Source: DATBAX01 sp963723765
Lineage (GTDB): Bacteria > Acidobacteriota > Terriglobia > Terriglobales > Acidobacteriaceae
Reading direction: 5' to 3'
Length of the DNA stretch: 64,000 nucleotides
NCBI GenBank assembly: GCA_963723765.1
Contig: CAVRSD010000003.1
Location: 124,001-188,000 of the forward strand
The notes beneath the pieces are model-generated. The model was given only the letters and a program-made list of their open reading frames with translations. It searched no databases and was not told the origin of the DNA. This document shows positions 34,354 through 44,549 of the stretch, in pieces. Position 1 is the stretch's first letter, and every line of letters starts with the position of its first letter. Both the position numbers and the translations under genes were made by a program.

Positions 34354-36604
34354 GCTGGACGGTGACGGCGGCGACGGCTTCGGGCACAATCGGCAACTCA
34401 ACTACGAAACGGGTGCCGACCGGACGGTTTTCTTCCACGCGAATCGAACCGTGATGATCTTCAACGATGCGGCTGACAATAGCCAGGCCAAGGCCGGTTC
34501 CGCGTTTCTTCGTGGAAAAATAGGGAAGAAAAAGGCGTTCTTTCAATTCCTGAGTCACACCGTGTCCGGTGTCAGAGACGCTGATCTCGACCGCATCGCG
34601 ACTGGCCACCAGAGAAGTGGAAATCTGAATTTCGCGCAGCGGCGAATCCTGCATGGCTTCGGCCGCATTGTCCACCAAATTGGCCAACGCCCGTTTAATG
34701 GCTTCAGCATCAGCCATCACTTTCGGTAGATCTCCCGCCAAAGAAGTGCGCACATAGATCCCATCTAAACGCCCGTTGAACATGGACAAAGCGTTCTCCA
34801 CGATAGGATTAATGCTGGAGGGCTGGGGCTGCGCGGTAGGGAAGCGGGCCAACGTGGAAAACTCGTCAACCAGAGTTCGCACGGTTTCGACGGCTCCGGC
34901 GATGGTCTCAGCGCAATTATCGACAATTTCCAGCGAAGCAGCATCGGGTGGATTCCCCCGGTCAAGATGCCGGCGAATGCGTTCTGCGGAGAGAGCGATT
35001 GGGGTCAACGGGTTTTTGATCTCATGCGCAACACGACGTGCTACCTCACGCCAGGCTGCCTGCTTCTGGGCTTTGAGAAGATCGGATAAATCTTCGAATA
35101 CCAAAACATAACCCAGTCGATGCTCCTCATGACGGAGCGTGGCCACGGTGGCGGCGACATTGAGGGTGGCGCGCTGCACCACCATTTCCATTTGGGTGGT
35201 AGTCGTACCCATGCGATCGGCTCGCCGCAGCAGTGGCTCCAGATCTTCCAGAACTTCGGGTGTAAAGACGTCCCGCAGTTGCGCCCCAATCAAAATTGCC
35301 GGGGCACCATTTTCTTCCCGGATGGGATGGAAAAGACGAAGCAGAGCCTGATTCACATGGGTGATACGACGATCCGCATTCAGCGAAAGCACGCCGGTGG
35401 GAATACTCTCCAGAATAGTCTCGATATGACGGCGCCGTTGCTCTAAAGCCACGTTGGCGGCACCGAGTTCACGGCTGGACGCTTCAATCTGGCGGCGGCC
35501 AACTTCCAATTCCTCCGCCATGCGGTTGAACGACCGCACCAAGTCTCCGATTTCGTCGGCTGCCCGCACTTCCACGCGGTAATCGAGTCGTCCGCGGGAG
35601 ATTTCCTGGGTTGCTTCGGCCAGTGCGGCCACGGGACGTGTGACCAGTTTCGAAAGAAATAATGCCAGCCAGGTCGTGGCGAATAGCACCACAACCGTGA
35701 GCAGAAGTAACAACTCCATGTAGATGCGGCGTATTTGCTTGCGCTGACGGCTGAGTTCAAGGTAGCGCTGCTGGCTAGCTTCAATTTCCTTGACCGTCTC
35801 AGAAAACTTCTTCGGCAGCGGCATGGCAACCAGGATCAATCCGTGATTGCCGACCGGGGCGCTTCCCAGAATGTATTCGACCTGATTCAACGTTAAGCTC
35901 GGCGCAGGCGTGTCGGATGCTAGTTTGTCGAACGGAATCCTCGTCTTGAGTTGTGGCCAGGGAGTGGGAGCGCCGAAGCTGGCTTCGGCTTCGCCATCGT
36001 TAATTGCCAGGGCAAATCCACCCTGCAAGGTGGGCTCGTGACGCCGGAATTCTTCTACGACCGGAGAAAAACTGTGCCCTGCAAAAGCGTATTGGGCTTC
36101 CGGTGTGGCGGCGATGGAAACCGCCTCTGCGTGCGCGTTCTGCCAGGCATATTTCGAAAGCAAGGATGCCATGGTCGCCGTTTCCTGCCGTACCTCCTCG
36201 ACCGGACTGGAGAACCATCTTTCGATCGAGCGATTCATCAACCCGTACGCGAACCAGAACATGACAATCACGGGCAGGAATGAAAGCAGAAGACTCACCA
36301 CTACCAGGCGGGTGCGGAATTTCGATCCCAGTACGCCCAGTCTTCGTTCCGCAAAAACTTTCAGCAGATTCCGCACCAGCACAAATGTCAAGGCGACAAA
36401 TAGAAGAGAGATGGTGATTGAAAGCGAAACGAAAAATAGCGGCTGCTGACTGTTCTGCGGATTCAGAAACGGCAAATCAAAAGAAGACTGGGAAAGCAGG
36501 ATTCCAAAAAGCAGCAGAGCGCCCACAGCGACCGGAATCATGAGCTTCTTCCGGCTGGAAGTTTCCGGGGGGCGGGTTGGATTGGGGGCAGCCACGGGAA
36601 TCAC
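34346..36604 (-). CDS. NtrY-like sensor histidine kinase
   Basis: 752 residues. Three N-terminal helices (about 24-40, 55-80, 100-121), a periplasmic part, another helix near 305-325, HAMP, PAS (LESIPTGVLSLNADRRI) and the kinase core: RRVAHEIKNPLTPIALSAE (phospho-His), VDNAAEAM (N box), VSDTGHGV and KKRGTGLGLAIV. The architecture is NtrY, partner of the downstream regulator. The GTG at 36604 is taken as start; an in-frame ATG 60 bases later (MIPVAVGALLLF) is also possible. NtrYX pairs often respond to nitrogen, redox or envelope state; the signal here is unknown. Confidence 0.9.
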   Translation of the reverse strand: MIPVAAPNPTRPPETSSRKKLMIPVAVGALLLFGILLSQSSFDLPFLNPQNSQQPLFFVSLSITISLLFVALTFVLVRNLLKVFAERRLGVLGSKFRTRLVVVSLLLSFLPVIVMFWFAYGLMNRSIERWFSSPVEEVRQETATMASLLSKYAWQNAHAEAVSIAATPEAQYAFAGHSFSPVVEEFRRHEPTLQGGFALAINDGEAEASFGAPTPWPQLKTRIPFDKLASDTPAPSLTLNQVEYILGSAPVGNHGLILVAMPLPKKFSETVKEIEASQQRYLELSRQRKQIRRIYMELLLLLTVVVLFATTWLALFLSKLVTRPVAALAEATQEISRGRLDYRVEVRAADEIGDLVRSFNRMAEELEVGRRQIEASSRELGAANVALEQRRRHIETILESIPTGVLSLNADRRITHVNQALLRLFHPIREENGAPAILIGAQLRDVFTPEVLEDLEPLLRRADRMGTTTTQMEMVVQRATLNVAATVATLRHEEHRLGYVLVFEDLSDLLKAQKQAAWREVARRVAHEIKNPLTPIALSAERIRRHLDRGNPPDAASLEIVDNCAETIAGAVETVRTLVDEFSTLARFPTAQPQPSSINPIVENALSMFNGRLDGIYVRTSLAGDLPKVMADAEAIKRALANLVDNAAEAMQDSPLREIQISTSLVASRDAVEISVSDTGHGVTQELKERLFLPYFSTKKRGTGLGLAIVSRIVEDHHGSIRVEENRPVGTRFVVELPIVPEAVAAVTVQHA

Positions 36605-36708
36605 AACTTCTACCCACTACGATTACAACGCAGGGATAAGTGATTCATTATAAAGCCGGAAGCACGCCGCATTAGAAGTGCCGAGCCGTGTTCGCGCAAG
36701 TCTTGACG

Positions 36709-37773
36709 CTATTTTGCAGGCTGCGCAGCGAAGGCTTGCCGAAGCGCATCATAAGCAGGTTTCGATCGATACTGCCTATCGAAAAGCAGCCCATCGCCCT
36801 TGGTTTTATGCGTGAACCATCCGATCCAGGAATATTTATCGGTAAAGCCCCAGGTCTGGAAAGCGGTGCAGCCGGGATGTTGCAAGCAGGCCGTTGCGAC
36901 CTGACGGTAGATTTCCGCTTGCCGGGACAAATCCTCGGGATGCAAAGGATTGCCGTCAGCATCCACGGGTAAGGCGACATCCATCTCCGTGATTTGGATC
37001 TGTACCCCGAGCTTGGTAAAGCGCTCGATATTCGCGGCGATCGAAGGAACGTCCGGATCATGATTAAAGATATGCATCTGCAAACCCACGCCATCGATGG
37101 GCACGCCGTGCTTCTTGAAGTCTTTTACCATCTTGTACACTGCGTCTGACTTGTGATTTACCGCTTCGGCCCCAGTTTCATTGTAAAAAAGCAGCGCTTG
37201 CGGATCGGCTGCATGGGCCCAGCGAAACGCCTGTTCGATGTATTCGATGTGCTTTTTGGCCAGGCCAATGCCGGGCTGGTTGTACCAGATGGAATCACGC
37301 AGGCCGCCATTTTCATCGAAAGCTTCGTTGACCACGTCCCAGGCGAAGACTTTTCCGCGATAGTGTTCCACCACGCGCCGGATGTGCTCTTGCATCAGGT
37401 CAGCCAACTGTTGAGAACTGTAATGACCGTCCGCCAGCCACTTGGGATTATGGATCCCCCACAGAAGATTGTGGCCGCGCACTTTCATATTGTGGGTCTC
37501 AGCGAAACCCACAAGACGATCGGCGGAATCAAAGTTGAAAGTCTTCTCGTCCGGGCGGATGGCCGTCCATTTCATGGCGTCTTCGGGCTCAATCATATTG
37601 AACTCGCGCGCCAGCGTGGAAGCGTAGGCCTCTTCGGAGAGATAGACAGGATTGACCGCCGTGCCTACGAGCATTCCGATGCGGTCGGCTTCTTGGCGCA
37701 GGGTTTGGGCTATGGTGGAAGTGGCAAGCGATACAACCAAAGAAAGAATAATCAACCGAGTGAAGGTTCGCAT
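36709..37773 (-). CDS. Secreted endo-1,4-beta-xylanase (GH10)
   Basis: 354 residues with a signal peptide (RLIILSLVVSLATSTIA). The GH10 barrel is clear: NMIEPEDAMKW, VRGHNLLWG, AWDVVNEAF with the acid/base glutamate, and ITEMDVALP with the nucleophile. QTWGFTDKYSWIG ends the active-site cleft. It cuts xylan chains outside the cytoplasm. It carries no extra binding domain. It overlaps the small membrane protein gene upstream by 22 bases and is far from other sugar genes. Confidence 0.93.
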   Translation of the reverse strand: MRTFTRLIILSLVVSLATSTIAQTLRQEADRIGMLVGTAVNPVYLSEEAYASTLAREFNMIEPEDAMKWTAIRPDEKTFNFDSADRLVGFAETHNMKVRGHNLLWGIHNPKWLADGHYSSQQLADLMQEHIRRVVEHYRGKVFAWDVVNEAFDENGGLRDSIWYNQPGIGLAKKHIEYIEQAFRWAHAADPQALLFYNETGAEAVNHKSDAVYKMVKDFKKHGVPIDGVGLQMHIFNHDPDVPSIAANIERFTKLGVQIQITEMDVALPVDADGNPLHPEDLSRQAEIYRQVATACLQHPGCTAFQTWGFTDKYSWIGWFTHKTKGDGLLFDRQYRSKPAYDALRQAFAAQPAK

Positions 37774-38159
37774 GAGTATCTAAGCCAGAGGTTCTGTCCA
37801 ACCCACCCAACAAGATACCATTGGAGAAAGGATAGCAATACGATCGTCAACAGGCTCCAGCCCTCCACCGAAATTCCCGCGAAGAAACGATCACTAGTTA
37901 AGTGCGAGAAAAGCAGATTCTCAGCACCCCTATCGAGTACAAAGGATGGGAACTCGATCCAAAAGACAAGCTTGAAAAACAGGTACTTAAATGGAGATTC
38001 TACGATCCCTATCGAATGTCCTGCAAAAGTAAACCCCGCTCCTGCAGGATGTCCCCACGGATCGCGTCGGAACGGGTAAGAAGCATGAGCAAAGGCAATC
38101 CCGAAATAAATCCAAAGGCAGAGATTTGCGATCAGTAGCACCTTTACGAATTTCCCCAT
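37752..38159 (-). CDS. Hypothetical small membrane protein
   Basis: 135 residues from the ATG at 38159 (an in-frame GTG at 38189 is possible). Two hydrophobic segments are visible: KVLLIANLCLWIYFGIAFA at the start and LLTIVLLSFLQWYLVGWVG near the end. Not recognised. The stop lies inside the start of the xylanase gene, so the two may be cotranscribed, but no common role is suggested. Confidence 0.5.
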   Translation of the reverse strand: MGKFVKVLLIANLCLWIYFGIAFAHASYPFRRDPWGHPAGAGFTFAGHSIGIVESPFKYLFFKLVFWIEFPSFVLDRGAENLLFSHLTSDRFFAGISVEGWSLLTIVLLSFLQWYLVGWVGQNLWLRYSCEPSLG

Positions 38160-38189
38160 GCGTACAAAACTCCACTGTTTGTTAGACAC

Positions 38190-38539
38190 CGCTCGCCACC
38201 GGAGCTTCTCTTACCAGTCATGATGCAAGTGACGCCCAAAGCATAGCACCGGTTACCAAAGTGTTTTCTCAACCCAGCCACAGCTGTCTTAAATCCGCCT
38301 TATCTAACTGCGATTCCCCCTGTTTACGCGGTCTCTACGATTGATAAATCTATAAGTTGCTGGGAGTACACCCATGTGTATAGAACCAAAGTTACTGGTG
38401 CAGTAACCCATCTGCTGTGACAATTTATGTCAACGCGAAACACGTTGCCTGTCTCCCCTGACAAACAGCCACGATTGCGCGTCAGCCAAGCAAAGTTAAC
38501 AGAAGTTTCTCTGTCGTTACGACCTAGGAGATTGAAAGT
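38190..38539. other. Intergenic region upstream of pilB
   Basis: 350 bases between a small membrane protein gene and pilB. I find no tRNA, no good sigma-54 site and no riboswitch that I can recognise. The last 15 bases hold a GGAGATTG-like ribosome site for pilB (CTAGGAGATTGAAAGT before the ATG). The promoter of the pilus operon should lie here. Confidence 0.4.
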
Positions 38540-40255
38540 ATGTCTCAACGGCTGGGCGATCTTCTCGTAAAAGAGAAGGTCATATCCCCAGAGCAGTTGC
38601 AGCAAGCGACGAAGGTGCAGAAGGAAACCAACTGCCGCCTGGGCTCCGCCCTGGTGAAGCTGGGATTCCTGAGTGACGAAGACGTCACTAATTTCCTTTC
38701 TCGCCAGTACGGCGTTCCCGCCATCAATCTCTCGTATTTTGAAATTGACGCTTCCGTCGTCAAGCTCATTCCGTTTGAAACCGCCAAGCGCTACCAGATT
38801 CTTCCGCTGAGCCGCGTGGGTGCTTCGCTGACCATCGCCATGGTCGATCCCACCAACGTCTTTGCCATGGACGATATCAAGTTCATGACCGGCTTCAACA
38901 TTGAGCCGGTGGTGGCGTCTGAGAGTTCGATCCTCGAAGGCATCGAGAAGGCTTACGGCACCACCAAGGAAGAAGACCTCGAGCAGGTCATGCAGTCGAT
39001 TACGGACATGGACGAAGCCGACGTCGAACTGCAGGCGGAGCAAGAAGAAGTCGGGCTGGCCGATCTGGAACGGGCCGCCGACGAAGCTCCCATCGTCAAG
39101 CTGGTGAACCTGGTGCTCACCGATGCAGTCAAGCGCGGAGCCAGCGATATTCACATGGAGCCGTACGAAAAAGAATTCCGCGTGCGCTTCCGTATTGACG
39201 GCATATTGCAGAGCATCATGTCGCCGCCGCTCAAGTTGAAGGACGCCATTATTTCCCGCGTAAAGATCATGTCGAAACTCGACATCAGCGAAAAGCGCCT
39301 GCCGCAAGACGGACGCATCATGCTGAAAATGCAAATCGGCGGAAAAAAGAAACAACTCGACTTCCGCGTCAGCACGCTCCCTACGCTGTGGGGAGAAAAG
39401 ATCGTGATGCGGTTGCTCGACAAAGAGAACCTGCGTCTCGATATGACCAAGCTCGGCTTCGAGCCGGAATCGCTGGTCAAGTTCGAAAAAGCCATTCTCA
39501 AACCTTACGGCATGGTGCTGGTGACCGGCCCTACCGGTTCCGGCAAAACCAACACGCTGTATTCGTCGATTGCGCGTTTGAATCAGCCCGACACCAACAT
39601 CATGACGGCTGAAGATCCGGTTGAGTTTCAATTGGCCGGAGTCAACCAGGTGCAGATGAAAGAGCAGATCGGCTTGAACTTTGCAGCCGCACTGCGTGCT
39701 TTCCTGCGGCAAGATCCCAACATCATTCTAGTCGGCGAAATCCGAGACTTTGAAACCGCGGAAATCGCCATCAAAGCCGCGCTTACCGGCCACTTGGTCC
39801 TGTCCACGCTGCACACCAATGGCGCTCCGGAAACGATCACGCGACTGATGAACATGGGTATCGAACCTTTCCTGGTTGCGACTTCAGTTCATCTGATCTG
39901 TGCGCAACGACTGATCCGTCGAATCTGCAAAGACTGTACCGAAGTCGTGGAAGTTCCGATTCAAACCTTGATTGAAGAGGGTTTTACTCCCGAAGAAGCC
40001 AAGACCGTGAAAGTCCAAAAAGGCAAAGGATGCGGAGTCTGTAACAACACCGGTTACAAGGGACGCTGCGGTTTGTACGAAGTGATGGAAGTGGACGACG
40101 AGATCAAGGAGTTGGTCCTGGTCGGAGCTTCCGCGCTGGAACTGAAAAAGAAAGCGATTGAGCGGGGCATGATCACCCTGCGTCGCAGCGGCCTGATCAA
40201 AGTGGCGGCTGGCATGACGACGCTGGAAGAAGTGGCTCGCGAAACCATTCACTAG
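38540..40255 (+). CDS. pilB: Type IV pilus extension ATPase PilB
   Basis: 571 residues. An N-terminal MshEN-type domain (MSQRLGDLLVKEKVISPEQL) is followed by the secretion ATPase: GPTGSGKTNTLYSS (Walker A), IMTAEDPVEF (Asp box), ILVGEIRDFETAEIA (Walker B) and LVLSTLHTNGA (His box). The zinc cysteines CKDCTE and CGVCNNTGYKGRCG are in place. PilB drives pilus growth. It leads the order pilB-pilT-pilC-pilS-pilR, all on one strand. Confidence 0.95.
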   Translation: MSQRLGDLLVKEKVISPEQLQQATKVQKETNCRLGSALVKLGFLSDEDVTNFLSRQYGVPAINLSYFEIDASVVKLIPFETAKRYQILPLSRVGASLTIAMVDPTNVFAMDDIKFMTGFNIEPVVASESSILEGIEKAYGTTKEEDLEQVMQSITDMDEADVELQAEQEEVGLADLERAADEAPIVKLVNLVLTDAVKRGASDIHMEPYEKEFRVRFRIDGILQSIMSPPLKLKDAIISRVKIMSKLDISEKRLPQDGRIMLKMQIGGKKKQLDFRVSTLPTLWGEKIVMRLLDKENLRLDMTKLGFEPESLVKFEKAILKPYGMVLVTGPTGSGKTNTLYSSIARLNQPDTNIMTAEDPVEFQLAGVNQVQMKEQIGLNFAAALRAFLRQDPNIILVGEIRDFETAEIAIKAALTGHLVLSTLHTNGAPETITRLMNMGIEPFLVATSVHLICAQRLIRRICKDCTEVVEVPIQTLIEEGFTPEEAKTVKVQKGKGCGVCNNTGYKGRCGLYEVMEVDDEIKELVLVGASALELKKKAIERGMITLRRSGLIKVAAGMTTLEEVARETIH

Positions 40256-40287
40256 AGTTCTGAGAAGAAAAGAAGGGAAGAAAAGTT

Positions 40288-41418
40288 ATGGGGCTGGCAT
40301 TAAGCGATCTGTTGAAAAGAATGCTCGAGATGAGCGGCAGCGATCTTCATATCACCACCAATTCGCCGCCGCAGATCCGTGTGCACGGACATCTGGTGCC
40401 GCTGGATTTGCCGCAGATGACGCCGGCGGAAACCAAGCAGCTCGCCTACAGCGTCATGACCGACGCTCAAAAGCATCGCTTCGAAGAGAGTTTTGAACTC
40501 GACTTTTCTTTCGGACTGAAGGGCTTGGCTCGTTTCCGTGCCAACGTCTTTAATCAGCGGGGCGCGACTTCGGCCGTCTTCCGTCTGATTCCTTTCGAGA
40601 TCAAGTCATTCAATCAACTCGGTCTGCCGGCAGTCGTAAGCAAGATGTGCGATAAGCCGCGCGGATTGGTGCTGGTCACGGGACCAACCGGTTCCGGTAA
40701 ATCAACCACGCTTGCCGCCATGATCGACAAGATCAATACCGAACGGCATGACCACATTCTGACCATCGAGGATCCTATCGAATTCGTGCACATGAACAAG
40801 AATTGCGTGGTCAACCAGCGCGAGTTGCATGCGGACACCAAGAGTTTTACTGATGCTCTCCGCGCTGCTCTTCGTGAAGATCCAGATGTGGTACTCATCG
40901 GTGAAATGCGCGATTTGGAAACCATCGAATCCGCCCTGCGAATTGCGGAAACCGGCCACTTGACTTTCGGTACGTTGCACACCAACTCGGCATCGTCCAC
41001 CATCAACCGTATTATCGACGTGTTTCCGGCCCACCAGCAGCCTCAGATTCGCGCTCAGTTGTCACTGGTGCTGGAAGGCATCATGTGCCAAAGCCTTCTG
41101 CCTAAAGCAGACGGTAAAGGCCGCGCCATGGCAATGGAAATCCTGGTGCCCAACGCTGCCGTCCGCAACCTGATTCGCGAAGACAAGATCCACCAGATCT
41201 ACTCTTCCATGCAATCCGGCCAGGACAAGTTCGGCATGCAGACCTTTAACCAGTCGCTGGCGACATTGTATTTCCAAAAACAGATTTCCATGGAAACGGC
41301 AATGGCACGGTCCAGCAACACTGATGAATTGCAGGAAATGATCAACCGCGGAGCCGGACTCTTGAGTAAGAGTCAGACACCGGTGATGGCGAAAGGCGCC
41401 ACGCCCGGCAAGCGGTAA
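40288..41418 (+). CDS. pilT: Type IV pilus retraction ATPase PilT
   Basis: 376 residues. LLKRMLEMSGSDLHITTNS at the start, GPTGSGKSTTLAAMID (Walker A), VLIGEMRDLETIESALRIA (Walker B) and FGTLHTNSASSTINRII (His box). AVRNLIREDKIHQIYS contains the AIRNLIRE-type C-terminal motif needed for retraction in PilT. It lies 32 bases after pilB, with pilC next. Confidence 0.95.
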   Translation: MGLALSDLLKRMLEMSGSDLHITTNSPPQIRVHGHLVPLDLPQMTPAETKQLAYSVMTDAQKHRFEESFELDFSFGLKGLARFRANVFNQRGATSAVFRLIPFEIKSFNQLGLPAVVSKMCDKPRGLVLVTGPTGSGKSTTLAAMIDKINTERHDHILTIEDPIEFVHMNKNCVVNQRELHADTKSFTDALRAALREDPDVVLIGEMRDLETIESALRIAETGHLTFGTLHTNSASSTINRIIDVFPAHQQPQIRAQLSLVLEGIMCQSLLPKADGKGRAMAMEILVPNAAVRNLIREDKIHQIYSSMQSGQDKFGMQTFNQSLATLYFQKQISMETAMARSSNTDELQEMINRGAGLLSKSQTPVMAKGATPGKR

Positions 41419-41484
41419 ACAAATTTGGAATTGAAAGAAAGAACATAGCAGGCAGAAATCCAGAGAAGCTCAGGAGAGGTCACC

Positions 41485-42693
41485 ATGGCAGTTTTTACAT
41501 TTTCGGGCAAGGATGCATCCGGACAGAAAGTCAGCGGCGAACGCAACGCGCCCAATAAGCAAATGCTGGCCACGCAGCTGCGGCGTGAGCAGATCACCGC
41601 CGGCTCGATCCGCGAAAAGGGCAAGGAATTCTCCATGCCGACCTTTGGCACCAGCAAGGTCAAGACCAAGGACATCGCGATCTTCTTCCGCCAGTTCTCG
41701 GTCATGATCGACGCCGGTCTCCCCCTGGTGCAATGCCTGGAGATTCTTGCGGCCAACCAGGAGAACCTGTCTTTCCAGAAGACGCTCAACGGTGTTCGTA
41801 CCACCGTCGAAGGCGGTTCCACGCTGGCCAACGCCATGCGGCAATACCCGAAGACTTTCGACGACCTGACCACCAACATGATGGAGGCCGGCGAAACCGG
41901 CGGTATTTTGGACATCATTCTGCAACGTCTGGCCGCATACGTGGAAAAAGCAGTCAAACTGAAATCAGCCGTGAAGTCAGCGCTGATCTATCCGATCGCG
42001 GTGGTCAGCATGGCGCTGTTGATTGTGGGAGCTTTGCTGAAGTGGGTGGTACCCATTTTCGCCAACCTGTTTGTGGGGTTGGGCGTTGCCCTTCCGTTGC
42101 CCACACGTATCGTGATCGGTCTCAGCGCTTTCGTCGGCCAATTTTGGTGGTTCTTCCTGCTCGGTGGCGTGGGCCTGGTGTTTGGTATGAAGCAAATTCG
42201 TAAAGATCCCAAGGGCCGGTACTACCTCGATTATGCGATGTTGAAAATGCCCATCGTCGGAATTCTGTTGCGTAAGATCGCGGTGGCACGCTTTACCCGA
42301 ACCCTCGGAACGTTGATCACCTCTGGCGTGCCGATCCTGGAAGGTCTGACTATCACCGCGAGGACCTCAGGCAATGCGGTGCTCGAACAAGCATTGATGC
42401 GAGTTCGCAAAGCCATTGAAGAAGGCCGAACCATAGTCGATCCCCTCCGGGAATCCGGCGTTTTCCCCAACATGGTGACGCAGATGATCGGAGTCGGTGA
42501 AGCCACCGGCGCGATGGATTCCATGCTGCAGAAGATTGCAGACTTCTACGAAGATGAAGTTGATTCTGCGACCAAGGACATGTTGGCCATGTTGGAACCA
42601 GTCATCATCGGAATCTTGGGCGTCTCCGTCGGCGGCATCGTTATTTCGCTGTATATGCCGTTGTTCTCGATGATCGCCAAATTGGCGGGCTAG
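41485..42693 (+). CDS. pilC: Type IV pilus inner-membrane platform protein PilC
   Basis: 402 residues with two GspF domains: FFRQFSVMIDAGLPLVQCLE in the first, ARFTRTLGTLITSGVPILEGL in the second. Membrane helices are near 170-195, 215-235 and at the C-terminus (IIGILGVSVGGIVISLYMPL). PilC couples the PilB and PilT motors to the pilin base. AGGAGAGG lies before the ATG at 41485. Confidence 0.95.
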   Translation: MAVFTFSGKDASGQKVSGERNAPNKQMLATQLRREQITAGSIREKGKEFSMPTFGTSKVKTKDIAIFFRQFSVMIDAGLPLVQCLEILAANQENLSFQKTLNGVRTTVEGGSTLANAMRQYPKTFDDLTTNMMEAGETGGILDIILQRLAAYVEKAVKLKSAVKSALIYPIAVVSMALLIVGALLKWVVPIFANLFVGLGVALPLPTRIVIGLSAFVGQFWWFFLLGGVGLVFGMKQIRKDPKGRYYLDYAMLKMPIVGILLRKIAVARFTRTLGTLITSGVPILEGLTITARTSGNAVLEQALMRVRKAIEEGRTIVDPLRESGVFPNMVTQMIGVGEATGAMDSMLQKIADFYEDEVDSATKDMLAMLEPVIIGILGVSVGGIVISLYMPLFSMIAKLAG

Positions 42694-42839
42694 ACGCGGG
42701 TTTTCGGGCGAGAAGGCCTGGGTAAAGATTAGCCCAGGCCGCTTTGCCCGCTGAAAAGCTCTTCTTCACGCACAGACCACAGTTTCAAACGTGCAATCTG
42801 TGTTCTCGGAAGCAAGAGCACAGGAATCTGGATCAACGC

Positions 42840-44549
42840 ATGCAATCGATGTTCGATGAGCGGCAGTGGCTGGCTTGGCTGGTCAAGGTTCGCATAATCA
42901 TCCTCACATTTCTGTTAGGAATTGAGCTGGCCATCGCGCGGCTCACTCCGTCGCCATTGCCTCTGCGACTGTTCATCAACACTATTCTGCTGTGGTACAC
43001 GATCTCCGTCTTTTATCTTCTACTGCTTTCGTTCTGGGACGAGCTTCGCATCCAGTCTGTCTTGCAGGTGCTCACGGACCTGGTCCTGGTCAGCATGGTG
43101 GTGTATGCCACCGGCGGCGAAGACAGTTCGCTAAACTTTCTTTATCCCCTGGTTATTATTGTGGCCAGCGTACTCCTGCCACGTTTGTGGGCCTATTTGA
43201 CTGCGGCCCTGGCATTCATTTGCTATGGGACTGTTCTGGAACTGGCCTATTTTGGGGTCATTCCATCCTACTCGTCATCGCATCCTGAACTCCGGGCCTT
43301 CCAGGCCATCATTTTCGTGAACCTGTTCGCGTACCTGGCGGTCGCATATCTGGCCGGCGTATTGTCCGCCAAACTGCGTCAGGTGGATGTAAAGCTGAAG
43401 CACACCAGCGGCGCCCTGGAGAATCTGCAGGCGCTGCACGAAAACATTATTCAATCCATCAGCGGCGGGCTCATCACCACCGGACTCGATGGACACATCA
43501 CTCTGGCTAACACTGCCGCACAAAGCCTGTTGGGTCATCCCGAGTCAGAACTGCTGGGCAAGCCCGTGAACCAGTTCTTTCTCGATCCTTTGCCGCATGT
43601 AGGTTCTGAGCCTACGCACGGCGAAGTGCGTTTTCTAGCCCCCAATGCTTATCGGAAGACTTTTCGAGTCATGGTCTCGGCGCTCACGGTTCCCAGCGGT
43701 GACAATTTCGGTTACGTGTATACCTTTGATGATCTGACGGAAATCCGCCGCCTTGAGCGTGAAGTTCGCATGCAGGACCGCCTGGCTGCCGTGGGACGGC
43801 TCGCGGCCGCTATCGCGCATGAAATTCGTAATCCTCTAACTTCCATCGCTGGATCGGTCGGAATGCTCTCCGGCATTTCCGACCTAAGCGACGAGCACCG
43901 CCAACTATTGCAAATTGTCACCCGTGAATCCGAGCGGCTGAATAACATCATTACCGACTTCCTCGCCTATTCGCGGGGAAAGCAATATCAGTTCACCAAG
44001 GTGGATCTGCTCCCTTTGCTCGAAGATACGCTGACTCTGCTGGAACATCGTTTGGTCGCGCAGAACACGGGCGTGCGGATTGAGCGCCACTTTGCCGTGA
44101 AGGAAGCGCTGGCTTTGGCCGACGGAGACAAGATCAAGCAAGTGTTCTGGAACTTTTGTGAAAATGCGGTGCGCGCCATGCGGGGTGGAGGGACGCTCCG
44201 CGTTTCCGTGGAAGGCGTCGCCGACGATTGGCAGGTGAACTTTGCCGACACTGGCCCCGGCATCAACCCGCAAATCATCGACAAGATTTTCGAGCCGTTC
44301 CAGTCCCAGTTCGAAGGTGGCACGGGATTGGGATTGGCCATCGTCTATCAAATTGTGCAGGCTCACGAGGGCAAAGTATGGGCCCGATCCAAGCCCGGGC
44401 AAGGCAGCGTCTTTGTTTTGCGACTGCGCCGTTTGCTCGCAGCCGAGAATCCGACTCGCGCGCAGGTTGCATCCAACCGGCAATCTCCTGTAAACGTCAT
44501 CGAAAATGTAACGGCTGCCGTTGCCGTGGGAGGAGGAGCGCGTGGGTAA
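42840..44549 (+). CDS. pilS: PilS-like sensor histidine kinase
   Basis: About 569 residues from the ATG at 42840; a TTG at 42744 would add 32 residues of low-complexity sequence. About six N-terminal helices (VRIIILTFLLGIELAIA to AFQAIIFVNLFAYLAVAYLAG) are followed by PAS (IIQSISGGLITTGLDG) and the kinase: AIAHEIRNPLTSIAGSV (phospho-His), NFCENAVRAM, FADTGPGI, GGTGLGLAIV. It fits PilS, which senses pilin level in the membrane and controls PilR. The stop overlaps the pilR start by eight bases. Confidence 0.88.
   Translation: MQSMFDERQWLAWLVKVRIIILTFLLGIELAIARLTPSPLPLRLFINTILLWYTISVFYLLLLSFWDELRIQSVLQVLTDLVLVSMVVYATGGEDSSLNFLYPLVIIVASVLLPRLWAYLTAALAFICYGTVLELAYFGVIPSYSSSHPELRAFQAIIFVNLFAYLAVAYLAGVLSAKLRQVDVKLKHTSGALENLQALHENIIQSISGGLITTGLDGHITLANTAAQSLLGHPESELLGKPVNQFFLDPLPHVGSEPTHGEVRFLAPNAYRKTFRVMVSALTVPSGDNFGYVYTFDDLTEIRRLEREVRMQDRLAAVGRLAAAIAHEIRNPLTSIAGSVGMLSGISDLSDEHRQLLQIVTRESERLNNIITDFLAYSRGKQYQFTKVDLLPLLEDTLTLLEHRLVAQNTGVRIERHFAVKEALALADGDKIKQVFWNFCENAVRAMRGGGTLRVSVEGVADDWQVNFADTGPGINPQIIDKIFEPFQSQFEGGTGLGLAIVYQIVQAHEGKVWARSKPGQGSVFVLRLRRLLAAENPTRAQVASNRQSPVNVIENVTAAVAVGGGARG

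Noticed and set aside
38400..38520. Possible cyclic-di-GMP riboswitch before pilB
   Set aside because: Expected conserved bases of the GEMM motif are not found in order.
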